Below, piece after piece: positions 1 through 7,492 of a stretch of DNA of 64,000 nucleotides (position 1 is its first letter; the number at the start of each line of letters is the position of its first letter). Below the pieces are notes generated by a model. That model had not been told where the DNA came from. It did no database searches and was given only the letters and a program-made list of their open reading frames with translations. The DNA lies in contig OX453285.1 of assembly GCA_949710005.1 (NCBI GenBank), positions 6,157,132 to 6,221,131 of the forward strand. Reading direction: 5' to 3'. Position numbers and translations under genes: made by a program. Source of the stretch: Ricordea florida (taxonomy: Eukaryota; Cnidaria; Anthozoa; Corallimorpharia; Ricordeidae).

Positions 1-42
1 CTTAATAGGAGACTTAAAGGTTAGAATATATTAACTCATAAC

Positions 43-429
43 ATGTCTGAAGAAAACACTGTTGAGCAAATTACTAAAGAGCCTGAAGTTAAAATAAAAG
101 TCAAAGACCCCAAAAGAGTAAAGGCTGGTAAGGCGATACAAGCCAAAAGAAATGAAGCTATGGCTTTTTATAAGCGGGCGCAGGAGAAAGAGGAGATGGC
201 CAACAAAAAAGATGAAAATAGTGTTCATGAATGGCTGCCAAGTCTATCATTCCAGAATGTGTTAACAATTGGATCCATTGGACTCGCTGCCTATGCCTTA
301 TTCACAAATTATAGGAATAGAATACCTGACATACATGTACCAGTTATGAATTTCAATCCCCCTCCAGTCAAAATCATGGATAATAGAGATCCACCCGAAG
401 AAAATAATTTAAAAGATGACTGGATGTAA
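43..429 (+). CDS. Small basic protein with one membrane segment
   Basis: 128 codons. The N-terminal half is highly charged, rich in K and E, with a DPKRVKAGKAIQAKR stretch near residues 22-36, and looks helical. A hydrophobic segment near residues 71-89 (NVLTIGSIGLAAYALF) could span a membrane. A Pro-rich acidic tail follows. It is the first complete gene of the plus-strand cluster and ends 7 bases before the next start. The DPKRVxAGKxIxxKR-type motif is one I have seen in small proteins of virus-like elements, but I cannot name a function. Confidence 0.6.
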   Translation: MSEENTVEQITKEPEVKIKVKDPKRVKAGKAIQAKRNEAMAFYKRAQEKEEMANKKDENSVHEWLPSLSFQNVLTIGSIGLAAYALFTNYRNRIPDIHVPVMNFNPPPVKIMDNRDPPEENNLKDDWM

Positions 430-436
430 TTCATAA

Positions 437-583
437 ATGTCTGACAACAAGCTCGTAAAAACAGTTACTGATTCTGCAGTGCTCATTGGGCTAGCTGCCG
501 CTGTTGGTTATGTTGGAAAGAAGGCTCTAAGAGAATCATTCATTGGAGATCCATCATCAAGTATAATGAATTATGGTAAATGA
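437..583 (+). CDS. 48-residue membrane miniprotein
   Basis: A short frame beginning MSDNKLVKTVTDSAVLIG with a Gly/Ala-rich hydrophobic helix at about residues 13-29, followed by a basic patch and GDPSSSIMNYGK. It sits 7 bases after the upstream gene, and its stop overlaps the next start as ATGA. That tight packing and the clear amphipathic/TM pattern are the reasons for calling it. The function is unknown; a small virion membrane protein is only a guess. The C-terminus may be shortened relative to relatives. Confidence 0.5.
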   Translation: MSDNKLVKTVTDSAVLIGLAAAVGYVGKKALRESFIGDPSSSIMNYGK

Positions 584-1011
584 GTGGCTGTATTGAGTGC
601 AAGTATGTACCTCAAAACTTATTTAGAGGATCAGAAGATATTACCACAAAGTTGATGAGAATGGAAGAATTTGATAAAGCTCATAATAAGTTTAGAATGG
701 CTTTACTAGACCATATAAGAGACTACTTTTTGTATCTTCGCTCAATTATACAAATTTACTCTTACAACGAGTCAACTGGTTCTTATGAAAAAGCTAAAAT
801 GCCTTCAATGGATAAAATGGTTGAAATTTATTATCAAATTTATCCAAATAGTTTCTCTGAACACGAGCCTAAATTTAATGATTTTATACATATTATACAT
901 AAAAAGGAACCACCAAATAGATCAATAATGGTACCCATAATCACCCTTGCCAGCTTTGCAAGTTTAGCATTTTACACAATATCAAAATTGTTTAAGAGAA
1001 AAGAGAACTAA
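580..1011 (+). CDS. Tail-anchored protein of unknown function
   Basis: 143 codons. The N-terminus carries a CIEC pair (residues 4-7), the middle is a charged, probably helical domain rich in aromatic residues, and the C-terminus is a hydrophobic anchor (about residues 115-135, IMVPIITLASFASLAFYTI) followed by a basic KLFKRKEN tail. The start overlaps the previous stop by four bases. The topology suggests a tail-anchored protein facing the cytoplasm. I recognise no family. Confidence 0.55.
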   Translation: MSGCIECKYVPQNLFRGSEDITTKLMRMEEFDKAHNKFRMALLDHIRDYFLYLRSIIQIYSYNESTGSYEKAKMPSMDKMVEIYYQIYPNSFSEHEPKFNDFIHIIHKKEPPNRSIMVPIITLASFASLAFYTISKLFKRKEN

Positions 1012-1018
1012 TGTGTAA

Positions 1019-1423
1019 ATGGCGAGTATAGCAATCATGCTTGGAGGAGCAGTCCTCAATGCAACAGCCTTCATTGGTGGAAATTATATAGCAAAGGCCC
1101 TTAGTGGTTCATCTTCAGCTGATCTACAACTCGAAAGGGAAAGGCATGACAAAGCAATGGAGAAGTACCAAAAAGATTACGCTGCGTACCAAGAAAAGCG
1201 CTTGGCTTATATTGACTTTATGAATAAGAGGAAGGGTGATGAAGACCAGGCCTCTGAAAATATATCAAAGACTGATGAAGCACTTAGATTGTACAATCAA
1301 ATGGGCAATCCACCAAAATTCTCTGACTACTATAGACCTAATTCAGATAAAAAAATTGGAGAAATGGCTTATGTTTCTGGTGGTATGTTAGCCTTGGGAT
1401 ACATTACGAGCAAGTGGCTATAA
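1019..1423 (+). CDS. Two-hydrophobic-segment protein with central coiled region
   Basis: 134 codons. It begins MASIAIMLGGAVLNATAFIGG, a Gly/Ala-rich hydrophobic segment. A charged helical middle (about 36-85, with ERERHDKAMEKYQKDYAAY) follows, then a second hydrophobic segment at the end (YVSGGMLALGYITSKWL). I recall similar uncharacterised predicted proteins from marine invertebrate genomes, which would fit a recurrent element-borne gene, but have not searched. The stop TAA overlaps the next ATG as TAATG. Probably a structural or membrane-remodelling component; function unproven. Confidence 0.55.
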   Translation: MASIAIMLGGAVLNATAFIGGNYIAKALSGSSSADLQLERERHDKAMEKYQKDYAAYQEKRLAYIDFMNKRKGDEDQASENISKTDEALRLYNQMGNPPKFSDYYRPNSDKKIGEMAYVSGGMLALGYITSKWL

Positions 1424-1662
1424 TGGCTGTAACAGATAATACAATGACTCCCAGTGAATATATTCGTATGGTAGGTTTAAGAGCCACACAACTCAAATTT
1501 GGTAAGAAACCTGTTATAGAACGGAAAGGGGTCTTTGATCCAATAGCCATTGCTAAGAGTGAAATCAAACAGCGTGTTTTGCCAATGGCTATAGTTAGAA
1601 AGATACCAGGTTCACGTGATGAGATATGGAACATAAAAGATATGAATATCCGAGACTTTTGA
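1423..1662 (+). CDS. RPB6/RpoK-like RNA polymerase subunit
   Basis: 79 codons from the ATG that overlaps the previous stop. Residues 10-75 follow the fold signature of archaeal RpoK, eukaryotic RPB6 and bacterial omega: an SEYIRMVGLRATQLKFG helix (11-27), a P-x-(V/I)-E turn (KKPVIE), the FDPIAIAKSEI helix (38-48), then LPMAIVRKIPG and an EIWNIKDM end that matches the YLPDGSYEDW-type tail. Known members bind the largest polymerase subunit and assist assembly. RPB6 genes occur in nucleocytoplasmic large DNA viruses. A free-standing copy in a small element would suggest recruitment of, or competition for, host polymerase. The fold call is by eye. Confidence 0.72.
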   Translation: MAVTDNTMTPSEYIRMVGLRATQLKFGKKPVIERKGVFDPIAIAKSEIKQRVLPMAIVRKIPGSRDEIWNIKDMNIRDF

Positions 1663-1697
1663 AATCAATTTAGAAGTTCCCATATTTAGCATCAAAT

Positions 1698-2630
1698 ATG
1701 GCAACTGCTGATTTAGACCCAACTACAATAAATGAACCTGGGACTGGTGATGATGGGGATGAAACATTTTATCTTAGCCCAATCACAAGGACATCAACCA
1801 CTTATGAAGATCCTAATGATGAAGAAGAAACATCATTTGGTGGTGAAACCCCCCGGCCCTTGATAGATAGTAAGATGAAAGATCAAGATGATGCGGAAAA
1901 ATAAATCAAAAGATTTTTCCCATATGCAAAGACTTCTGAGTTCATAAAAGGTGTTGGTAGGTCAATTACTGGTAATATAGAGAAAGTATTTTTGAAATTG
2001 AAGAGGGCAAATGCTCGTGAATACATTTTATTACCTAATGGTGAATTCACTGAAAATCTACCACAAGGATTGAAAGAAAGTCTAGGCCCAAGAGCACCAG
2101 AGGCTATTGAAGCTAATAATGATGAGATAACTAAGAAAAAGGGATTACTCACCAAAATGAAGGAGAATCTAAGATTCCACAGAGACAAGCCACTTAAAAC
2201 TCCAGAGGAAACTAGCCAAATAGAAACTCTCTCGAGAGAAATTGCTGAGCAAGAACAAGAGATAGCCAACTTGGAAGAGGAGAATGAGCAAATCCAGGAA
2301 CGAATGTCATTGCGAGACCGGGTGAAGGCTATATTCAAGAAATATGGATTTACAGTCTTTGCCGTTATGAGTGCAGTTGGAGTGGTAATTGGTGTTATAG
2401 TCAGCAACCTCTCCAAAGGTCTCTCGAAATTGGGTAAATGCGTTGGTGATGGACTAAAGACAATTGGTAAGAAACTAGGCGAATTATTACCTGGTATGTT
2501 GGGCGCTATTGTAAGCTTCCTATTCAAGACTGCAGGTGAAGTCATTTCATTCTTGGGTAAGAACGCTTGGCTGTTAATAGTGGCAATTGTACTTTATTTC
2601 ATAAAGGAATTAAAAAAAAAACATAAGTGA
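1698..2630 (+). pseudogene. Coiled-coil membrane protein gene split by an in-frame TAA
   Basis: The frame opens at ATG 1698 with an acidic leader rich in D, E and T, meets TAA at 1902-1904, then continues open in the same frame to 2630 without an ATG near the resume point. The second part holds a basic stretch, a long E/Q-rich coiled coil (about 2130-2310, ISREIAEQEQEIANLEEE-like) and two hydrophobic stretches near 2345-2400 and 2500-2600 ending in a KELKKKHK tail. The uninterrupted frame on both sides of one stop indicates a single gene with a nonsense change; readthrough cannot be excluded. Function unknown, probably membrane-associated. Confidence 0.6.
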
Positions 2631-2636
2631 ATTTAA

Positions 2637-2813
2637 ATGAAGAGCTATTGTGTCAAAGAGAAAAAACAAACTGAATGCGTGCTTGGAAGTGAAACCTTCA
2701 CCAAAACATCAAAGGGTATGCCCATGATGAAGTGCAAATGTGCCAGCTGTGGAATCACCAAAACCCAATTCCTCTCAGAGGATAAATATAGAAATTTAAA
2801 GGAGAACGAGTAA
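2637..2813 (+). CDS. 58-residue zinc-ribbon protein
   Basis: The frame starts MKSYCVKEKKQTEC and contains KCKCASCGITKTQF. Cys5, Cys14, Cys33, Cys35 and Cys38 are candidates for zinc binding; the knuckle CASC (35-38) is clear. Small viral zinc ribbons of the MKxYCVKC...CAxCGxxK type are known; here the second Cys of the first knuckle is Glu8. The decayed copy in element B (around 25340) has Asp at the same place, so the two elements share a derived feature. It lies 6 bases after the previous gene and 9 before the next. The role is unknown. Confidence 0.65.
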   Translation: MKSYCVKEKKQTECVLGSETFTKTSKGMPMMKCKCASCGITKTQFLSEDKYRNLKENE

Positions 2814-2822
2814 TAATCCAAA

Positions 2823-3455
2823 ATGTTGAGCGTTACCATGTACGAGTCTGAAACTAGAGTGTACTTGGATCCTCCTCTGGAAAAGGTTCGTGAAATACAA
2901 CTCCTGGACTGTAGAATACCCAAACGATTGGTTAATTTCAAAGACCGCCAAGTCTTGTTCAATGAGAAAAATCAACCCCTCATAATAATACAACCCGGTA
3001 CATACTCTCTACGTGGTATACACGCGATATTTCTCAACAATACGGATAGGGCTAAGCTCTCGATTATTGAGACTGATACTGTTGACTATATACATTCCAA
3101 TAAGATCTTCAACATTAAACTTACGAGAGGTCTACAAATTGGTTTAGGTGTACCTGAAATCATAAATCCTGGCAAGTTATACCCCCTAAGTCTACAAATC
3201 AAGGAGCCCCTTAGACTTACGTGCAGTCTAGTGGATAACTTGTCATCCTATACGAATAAAGTTCAATCAGTGAGCCCTGTGAATATTTCACCCTCATACC
3301 TCCTTGCTAACATACCCTCACAGGATTATCCAGTCATCCTTGCACAAAAATCGAATAGTCCCATAAATCACTTCGATTTAAGAATACTAGACAGTGAATG
3401 GAAAAAGTTGGATCTGAAGGGTTCTCCCATCACTGTCACCTTAAGTTTCAAATAA
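2823..3455 (+). CDS. Penton-like (single jelly-roll) minor capsid candidate
   Basis: 210 codons. It opens LSVTMYESETRVYLDPPLEKVREIQLLDCRIP, and the order is short beta-like segments separated by turns, including an IIIQPGTYSLRGI segment and a final LDLKGSPITVTLSFK strand. The scheme of an opening tension or binding motif, a central PGxY segment and a terminal x-G-x-P-(I/L)-x-(V/F)-x-L strand matches penton-type minor capsid proteins of Polinton/adintovirus-like elements, which form the icosahedral vertices. The match is pattern-level only. It is intact and lies in the middle of the putative virion-gene block. Confidence 0.5.
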   Translation: MLSVTMYESETRVYLDPPLEKVREIQLLDCRIPKRLVNFKDRQVLFNEKNQPLIIIQPGTYSLRGIHAIFLNNTDRAKLSIIETDTVDYIHSNKIFNIKLTRGLQIGLGVPEIINPGKLYPLSLQIKEPLRLTCSLVDNLSSYTNKVQSVSPVNISPSYLLANIPSQDYPVILAQKSNSPINHFDLRILDSEWKKLDLKGSPITVTLSFK

Positions 3456-3487
3456 CATTTTAAAAGAAAGTTATAATCCTAACAAAT

Positions 3488-4098
3488 ATGGATGAGTATA
3501 ACAGAATCTATCCTGAGTTGCCTCCAACGGCTCCACCTCCAACCCCCACTGATGGACCTTCAGTTAGGCTTCAGCAGTGTACTGACATTTTGAAAACACT
3601 TAAGTCTGAATTGATTTCCATTATGAAACTGTACTCAAAAAGTACAACCGGTCCAAAGGCGCACTAATAAATGCAAGCTCAACCTGTGGTATACTATCTT
3701 GTATCTTAGCGGCTGGTGGATTGGGCACCTCCTTGAGTGGAGTTGGAATTGTGGCAGCTATACCCTTAGGGGTGACTAGTGGAATACTCGTTTGTACTTC
3801 CATAGCGTGTGAACAAATATCAAAGAGTCTTGACAAGAAAGCGGTCAAGCACCAAAGTACCATTACACTGGCTAAATCAAAAATAAACACCATTGAAGAC
3901 TTGGTTTCTAAAGCGCTTAACGATAATAAAATCTCTGACGAAGAGTTCTCCTTGATAATTGAAGAACTCAAGAAGTTTGAAAAGCTTAAGGCTGAAATAC
4001 GACTCAAAGCTCAAAAAAATCTGACTGGAGAAGACCCTATGGTATTGAGACAGAGGGTACGAAAAGAGATACTCAAAGAACTCAAAGGAGGGCCATAA
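3488..4098 (+). pseudogene. Hydrophobic/coiled protein gene with a frameshift at an A5 run
   Basis: The first frame (ATG 3488 to stop 3667) begins with a Pro-rich leader and a short coiled region ending near an A5 run at 3637-3641. A second frame is already open before that point and continues to 4098. It encodes a Gly/Ala-rich hydrophobic domain with probable membrane segments (LSGVGIVAAIPLGVTSGILV) and a helical tail with LVSKALNDNKISDEEFSLII. Neither part is sensible alone, and the second has no ATG. A one-base slip at the A5 run explains both. The family seems common in uncharacterised cnidarian proteins in my memory; function unknown. Confidence 0.6.
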
Positions 4099-4107
4099 CC
4101 ATAACTT

Positions 4108-4185
4108 ATGAAAAGGTATCTTATTGAATTAAAAGCTATAACCCTTCTACCCAAACACTGGATAGAAGATGGGCTTACTCGATGA
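4108..4185 (+). CDS. Possible 25-residue leader peptide
   Basis: A short frame, MKRYLIELKAITLLPKHWIE..., starts in the 70-base gap after 4098 and overlaps the start of the next gene at 4169. It is the only frame filling this gap, and the overlap style matches other junctions in the cluster. It may equally be chance. No homology is claimed. Confidence 0.25.
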   Translation: MKRYLIELKAITLLPKHWIEDGLTR

Positions 4186-5708
4186 TTTCAAAAGAAAATA
4201 TCCAAAGACTGACTTGAGCCAGTTTAAATTTGTTTATGATAGCTATGGTGGGTATATGAGATGGGTACGTAATGGATTAACAGTCATGTCTTATGATGAC
4301 CCTACTGGCAAGACATGGACTAATAGCCTTCCACCTAATTTGAAGATATTACTTTGGATTGATTTGGGTTTGAATGATAAAATAGTGAGCTCATTCCCAG
4401 ATAGTCTAACCATAACAAATCATCACTACCCAATACCAGCCGTTGACTTTGATGACTTTACCAGTGATACAACATCCATGCTAACCTCATTGGACATTTA
4501 CGTTTCAAACACCAAGAAATTCACTGCTAAGATGCGTAATGTGTTTAAATCCCAAGTTGTGACTTTCAAGTTTGGAAAGCAAGGCCGAAAGTGGTTGAAC
4601 GCACCTGACATGAATTATTGGCCTCAACAGCTTAATTTTGCAGTGTGGTGTGCAACCTCTGGATGTGGTATAAGTCCCTTTGAAAGCTTGAACTACCCCA
4701 AAGTGGTGGCTGGATTCATAAAGTTTCACGTGTATTTCACCATAAGGCGAATACTATATGAATTAAGTGTACCATTACCTGATGAACAGCCATTTGTCAT
4801 AAACAACAACCCTTACAGTAAGGTTGCCTACCAAAGGTTGTGCGCTGAATTCGGAATAGCTAATAATTCTGACTTCAGATGGAAAGGAGGGCGAAATCAT
4901 GGTCTGGGTGACATCTGGGTGAGCCGGCTACCATGGAAGAGGTGGGGGATTTCAAAATGTTCATGTGATTAGAAACTATGATGAAGATGCAAACCAATGG
5001 CCTGGCGAGGGTGGTAAATTCTCCGATGATGGTGGTAAGAAGGAAAAAGGTAATCTAATCTCATTCATTCGTAATGATGACTTTTCTGATTATAAATATG
5101 CCTGGTTCATTCTAACTAGTGGTTATGGACTCACCAAAGCTGGATTGGGTAGATTGAATAGATCTGCTGAAGCTTTTGTTTACTGTGTGTTGGGTGCACA
5201 AGTTAACACCAGAAATTCGATTGTTGGTACTGGTGGTGGAGCAATTGAGACTCAACAAGAGTTCTTGGCTTTGTTTGAAAGTAGTGTGATAGAGAATGAC
5301 ATCTCAAGCTCGGTTCAAAGATACCAACTAGCCACTCAAGAAGCTAAATTAAGACTGGATTTGGCCATTGCACCTAGAATATGGTTAATGCCAAGTAACA
5401 TGATTATAAACACAGAGAGTGTGGTTGGATACAATAACAACCTTATGAAGGCCACTGATGATATGAAATTTGGAGTTAACTCAAACGTGAACCTGGAGAC
5501 TAAAACTGTGGGGATAAGCCATAACCTAGGTTCTTCAAAAGTTAAGTTACCACATGCAGCTGTTAGATCTAGGCCAACACGCACACCAAAGATTGCTTCT
5601 CAACCAGTCAAAGAATCCTCACCAGAAAAATCTACCACCAATCATGAGGATATTCTAATGGTATTAACCATTGCAGCTGCATCTATAGCTTGGATTATTT
5701 TCAGATGA
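4169..5708 (+). pseudogene. Major structural (capsid) candidate, split at a G5 run
   Basis: Two frames overlap at 4965-4972. The first, from ATG 4169, is 267 codons; the second runs to 5708. The coding character switches frame at the G5 run 4944-4948, so this was one gene of about 510 codons. It is the largest gene of element A, follows the penton-like gene, is rich in aromatic residues and turns, and ends with a Ser/Pro linker and a hydrophobic C-terminal anchor (ILMVLTIAAASIAWIIF). Segments such as DMNYWPQQLNFAVWCATSGC and GLTKAGLGRLNRSAEAFVYC are distinctive. Size and position suggest a major capsid protein, but I see no diagnostic double jelly-roll motif, so the role is inference. Confidence 0.5.
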
Positions 5709-5751
5709 AAATTGAAATAACCAATCCATTGATCATGCCCATTAGTAAATC

Positions 5752-6120
5752 ATGGCATCATTAGCAATTGTTGGTAGTAGAAATTTCTTTGACAGTGACT
5801 TCTTGAAAGATCAAATAAGTAAGGCTCTTAATAAATGGAAGCTGAATCTCTCAGACATTGAATGCATCGTATCTGGAGGTGCAAGAGGAGTTGACACCAT
5901 GGCTGAAGAATTTGCAATTGAAAATGAAATACCATTCAAGAAGTTTGAACCTCAGTGGGACTATTATGGCAAAGCAGCTGGACCAATTCGTAATAGGGCT
6001 ATTATGGAGTGTGTAACACATGTATTGGCCTTGCCTTCATGTGTTTGCTCAATAGGTACTAAGTCAGCTATCAAGATGGCTAGGAAATATAATAGGGAGG
6101 TTATAGTAGTGTATGTCTAA
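5752..6120 (+). CDS. SLOG-fold protein, YspA/DUF2493-like
   Basis: 122 codons. The Rossmann-like signature is complete: AIVGSRNF (5-12), the phosphate/nucleotide loop SGGARGVDTMAEEFA (41-55), QWDYYGKAAGPIRNRAIME (68-86), a GTK-containing helix (102-110) and a final VIVVYV strand. This is the YspA-type SLOG family, which in phages and conflict systems binds nucleotide-derived ligands. The lysine and GPIRNR elements thought to bind the ligand are present. It is the last plus-strand gene before the convergent minus-strand genes. In prokaryotes such proteins act as sensors beside effectors; here no effector is adjacent except possibly the nuclease at 6538-7080. Confidence 0.85.
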   Translation: MASLAIVGSRNFFDSDFLKDQISKALNKWKLNLSDIECIVSGGARGVDTMAEEFAIENEIPFKKFEPQWDYYGKAAGPIRNRAIMECVTHVLALPSCVCSIGTKSAIKMARKYNREVIVVYV

Positions 6121-6134
6121 TTATTAACTGAACT

Positions 6135-6159
6135 TTTGTAACGTGAATCGCGTTACAAA
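6135..6159. promoter_or_regulatory. 25-bp palindrome, copy 1
   Basis: TTTGTAACG and CGTTACAAA form 9-bp arms around a 7-base centre, TGAATCG. It lies 15 bases after the SLOG gene, in the gap between convergent genes. Copy 2 at 7150-7174 is identical except for one base in the centre. It could be a protein-binding operator, a terminator hairpin or a replication/recombination site. No T-run follows. Confidence 0.6.
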
Positions 6160-6174
6160 TGTCTTGGCATGAAT

Positions 6175-6504
6175 TTATACATCTTTGTGAAATTCAATCA
6201 CACATTGATTTTTGTAAAACATAATAAATATTATACACACTACACTAATACTCAAAAATAGTATTCCCAAATCTACTGTATATATAACAGATATTGGTGT
6301 TCCTACCACACCTTTATAAAATTTTTTATTATTATTAGGAAAAACAGTATCTTTACCATTATCATCAACACAAATCCTAGGACCATGACACTTCTCACAT
6401 AAATACTCATCTTCACCATGTTCACAAATTCCATACTGAATATCATTCAGAGCTTTTATTAATTCAACTCTTTTTAGTTTACTAGACCCACCTTTCCATA
6501 AAGC
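6175..6504 (-). pseudogene. Zinc-finger/TM gene without a start codon
   Basis: On the minus strand a frame is open from 6504 to the TAA at 6177-6175 (109 codons) but has no ATG except near the end. It reads ...KRVELIKALNDIQYGICEHG, then YLCEKCHGPRIC (a knuckle pattern like the CEHG/CxxC repeats common in giant-virus proteins), then a hydrophobic C-terminal segment (LGILFLSISVVCIIFIMF). An out-of-frame ATG lies just upstream at about 6497, so a small indel near the start is likely. It points the same way as the next two genes. Confidence 0.5.
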
Positions 6505-6537
6505 TCAGTAAAATAGCAACCACTAAATCAATAAAAA

Positions 6538-7080
6538 TCAAATTTCATTTTTAAAGCACCATTTCTCAAGTTCTGAATTAATATAAGAATTTAGTTCGTT
6601 AAATGGTACAAAGTGTGGCACTCTTATAAGTACAATACCTTTTGATTGACATACATTATTTTTTAGTGAATCTTTGAAAACCTGATAATGAAAATCACTC
6701 TTATTTCTGTGAAACATAGATGTGTATTCATAATGTTGAAGCCCATCATATTCAAATGCCAATCCAGTACCAATACATGTTTTTATGTCAGGATTGAATC
6801 CATCAAGTTCAAGATTCCTACCCGTTCCAGGATTTTTCAACCAGTTTGGGCGGATTGAAGGAAAGTCGGCTCTGAATATGTTTTGTAATATTCTTCTACA
6901 CTCCTCTTCATACTTGTTCTTTGAATTTGTAGCTTTTCTATTATTATAGAATCTTAATCTTGAGTATCTCATGTTATTAAATGTATAAACATTCCTTTTA
7001 TAAACAAATACAAAGTAAATAATTAATCCTATTACAAACATTAAAATTAAAATATCTATAATGATTAAATCCCAATCCAT
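6538..7080 (-). CDS. Membrane-anchored VSR/PD-(D/E)XK-like endonuclease
   Basis: 180 codons. Residues 6-27 are an N-terminal membrane anchor (IIIDILILMFVIGLIIYFVF). After a basic linker comes the nuclease core: a helix with EEECRRIL (58-65), RPNWL (77-81), LELDGFN (90-96), AFEYDGLQHYEY (108-119), a helix FKDSLKNNVC (135-144) and IVLIRVPHF (149-157). The order matches VSR-like very-short-patch-type nucleases seen in giant viruses, where Asp of LELDG and Glu of FEYDG coordinate metal. An N-terminal membrane anchor is unusual for a DNA nuclease. The gene is intact. It may act in replication, host DNA attack or packaging; this is not determined. Confidence 0.75.
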   Translation of the reverse strand: MDWDLIIIDILILMFVIGLIIYFVFVYKRNVYTFNNMRYSRLRFYNNRKATNSKNKYEEECRRILQNIFRADFPSIRPNWLKNPGTGRNLELDGFNPDIKTCIGTGLAFEYDGLQHYEYTSMFHRNKSDFHYQVFKDSLKNNVCQSKGIVLIRVPHFVPFNELNSYINSELEKWCFKNEI

Positions 7081-7116
7081 ATTATTTTTCTTATATTAAT
7101 GTTTTTAATACATCAT

Positions 7117-7152
7117 GCCCACACCCATAAACTAATTTACATAAAACCATTT
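7117..7152 (-). promoter_or_regulatory. Shared upstream block (copy 1) before the nuclease gene
   Basis: Read on the minus strand, this 36-base stretch upstream of the nuclease gene contains AATGGTTTTATGTAAATTAG, a short spacer and GGGTGTGG. Almost the same block lies at 10384-10412 upstream of the minus-strand frame 10023-10346. Conservation of 20 near-identical bases at the same relative place suggests a promoter element of element A. No experimental support. Confidence 0.4.
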
Positions 7153-7174
7153 GTAACGTGAGTCGCGTTACAAA
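7150..7174. promoter_or_regulatory. 25-bp palindrome, copy 2
   Basis: The same 9-bp arms as at 6135, with centre TGAGTCG. It lies between the divergent ends of the nuclease gene (upstream side) and the 3' end of the 7193-7492 gene. Two copies with identical arms and 1 kb apart within a cluster this compact are unlikely by chance. Confidence 0.6.
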
Positions 7175-7192
7175 AGGTATCGTCGTCTATGA

Positions 7193-7492
7193 CTAACAAT
7201 TAATCACATGTAACTCTTCCAAGAAACCATTCCAAAATTTCTCAGCATCTTCCTTGTGTTCATTATCAAAACACCAATCCCATGCTCTACTAGGATGCCA
7301 TGCTGTAATCATTAAATCCTCACATAAATCATTGTAGAAACACCGCTTATGTATTCGCTTACAAGCCTCGTGTAGTAACTCATCATGAATGTTTTTACAT
7401 ATAATAACTTCCAAGTAATCGATTCCTAAATCATTAGGAGAATAAAATTTCTCAACAGGACCATCATGGTCTAAATATAGATACAAATACAT
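7193..7492 (-). CDS. Small acidic protein with an AWHPSRxWDW motif
   Basis: 99 codons. It begins MYLYLYLDHDGPVEKFYSP, is rich in Asp, Glu, His, Cys and Trp, and contains LMITAWHPSRAWDWCFDNEH near residues 60-79. AWHPxRxxxW motifs occur in small proteins of giant viruses and related environmental sequences; the function is not known. Cys and His spacing may allow metal binding. The start ATG at 7492 is the first in the frame. It is the outermost visible gene of element A on this side. Confidence 0.5.
   Translation of the reverse strand: MYLYLYLDHDGPVEKFYSPNDLGIDYLEVIICKNIHDELLHEACKRIHKRCFYNDLCEDLMITAWHPSRAWDWCFDNEHKEDAEKFWNGFLEELHVINC

Larger units (their letters stand above)
1..7492. mobile_element. 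Element A: unassigned virus-like gene cluster, cut at the left edge
   Basis: This is a dense cluster of short intronless genes, plus strand to 6120 and minus strand from 6175 to 7492, with almost no spacing. Products include a penton-like protein, a capsid candidate, several single-pass membrane proteins, an RPB6-like subunit, a SLOG protein and a VSR-like nuclease. The last three have their closest familiar parallels in large DNA viruses and phages. Several genes are broken, so this looks like an integrated copy. No polymerase, integrase or ATPase lies in the visible part; these could be to the left of base 1. Assignment to a virus family is not possible from this window. Confidence 0.7.

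Noticed and set aside
1883..2545. 220-residue minus-strand frame
   Set aside because: It is the shadow of the coiled-coil gene on the plus strand; composition is Ser/Leu-rich as expected for antisense.
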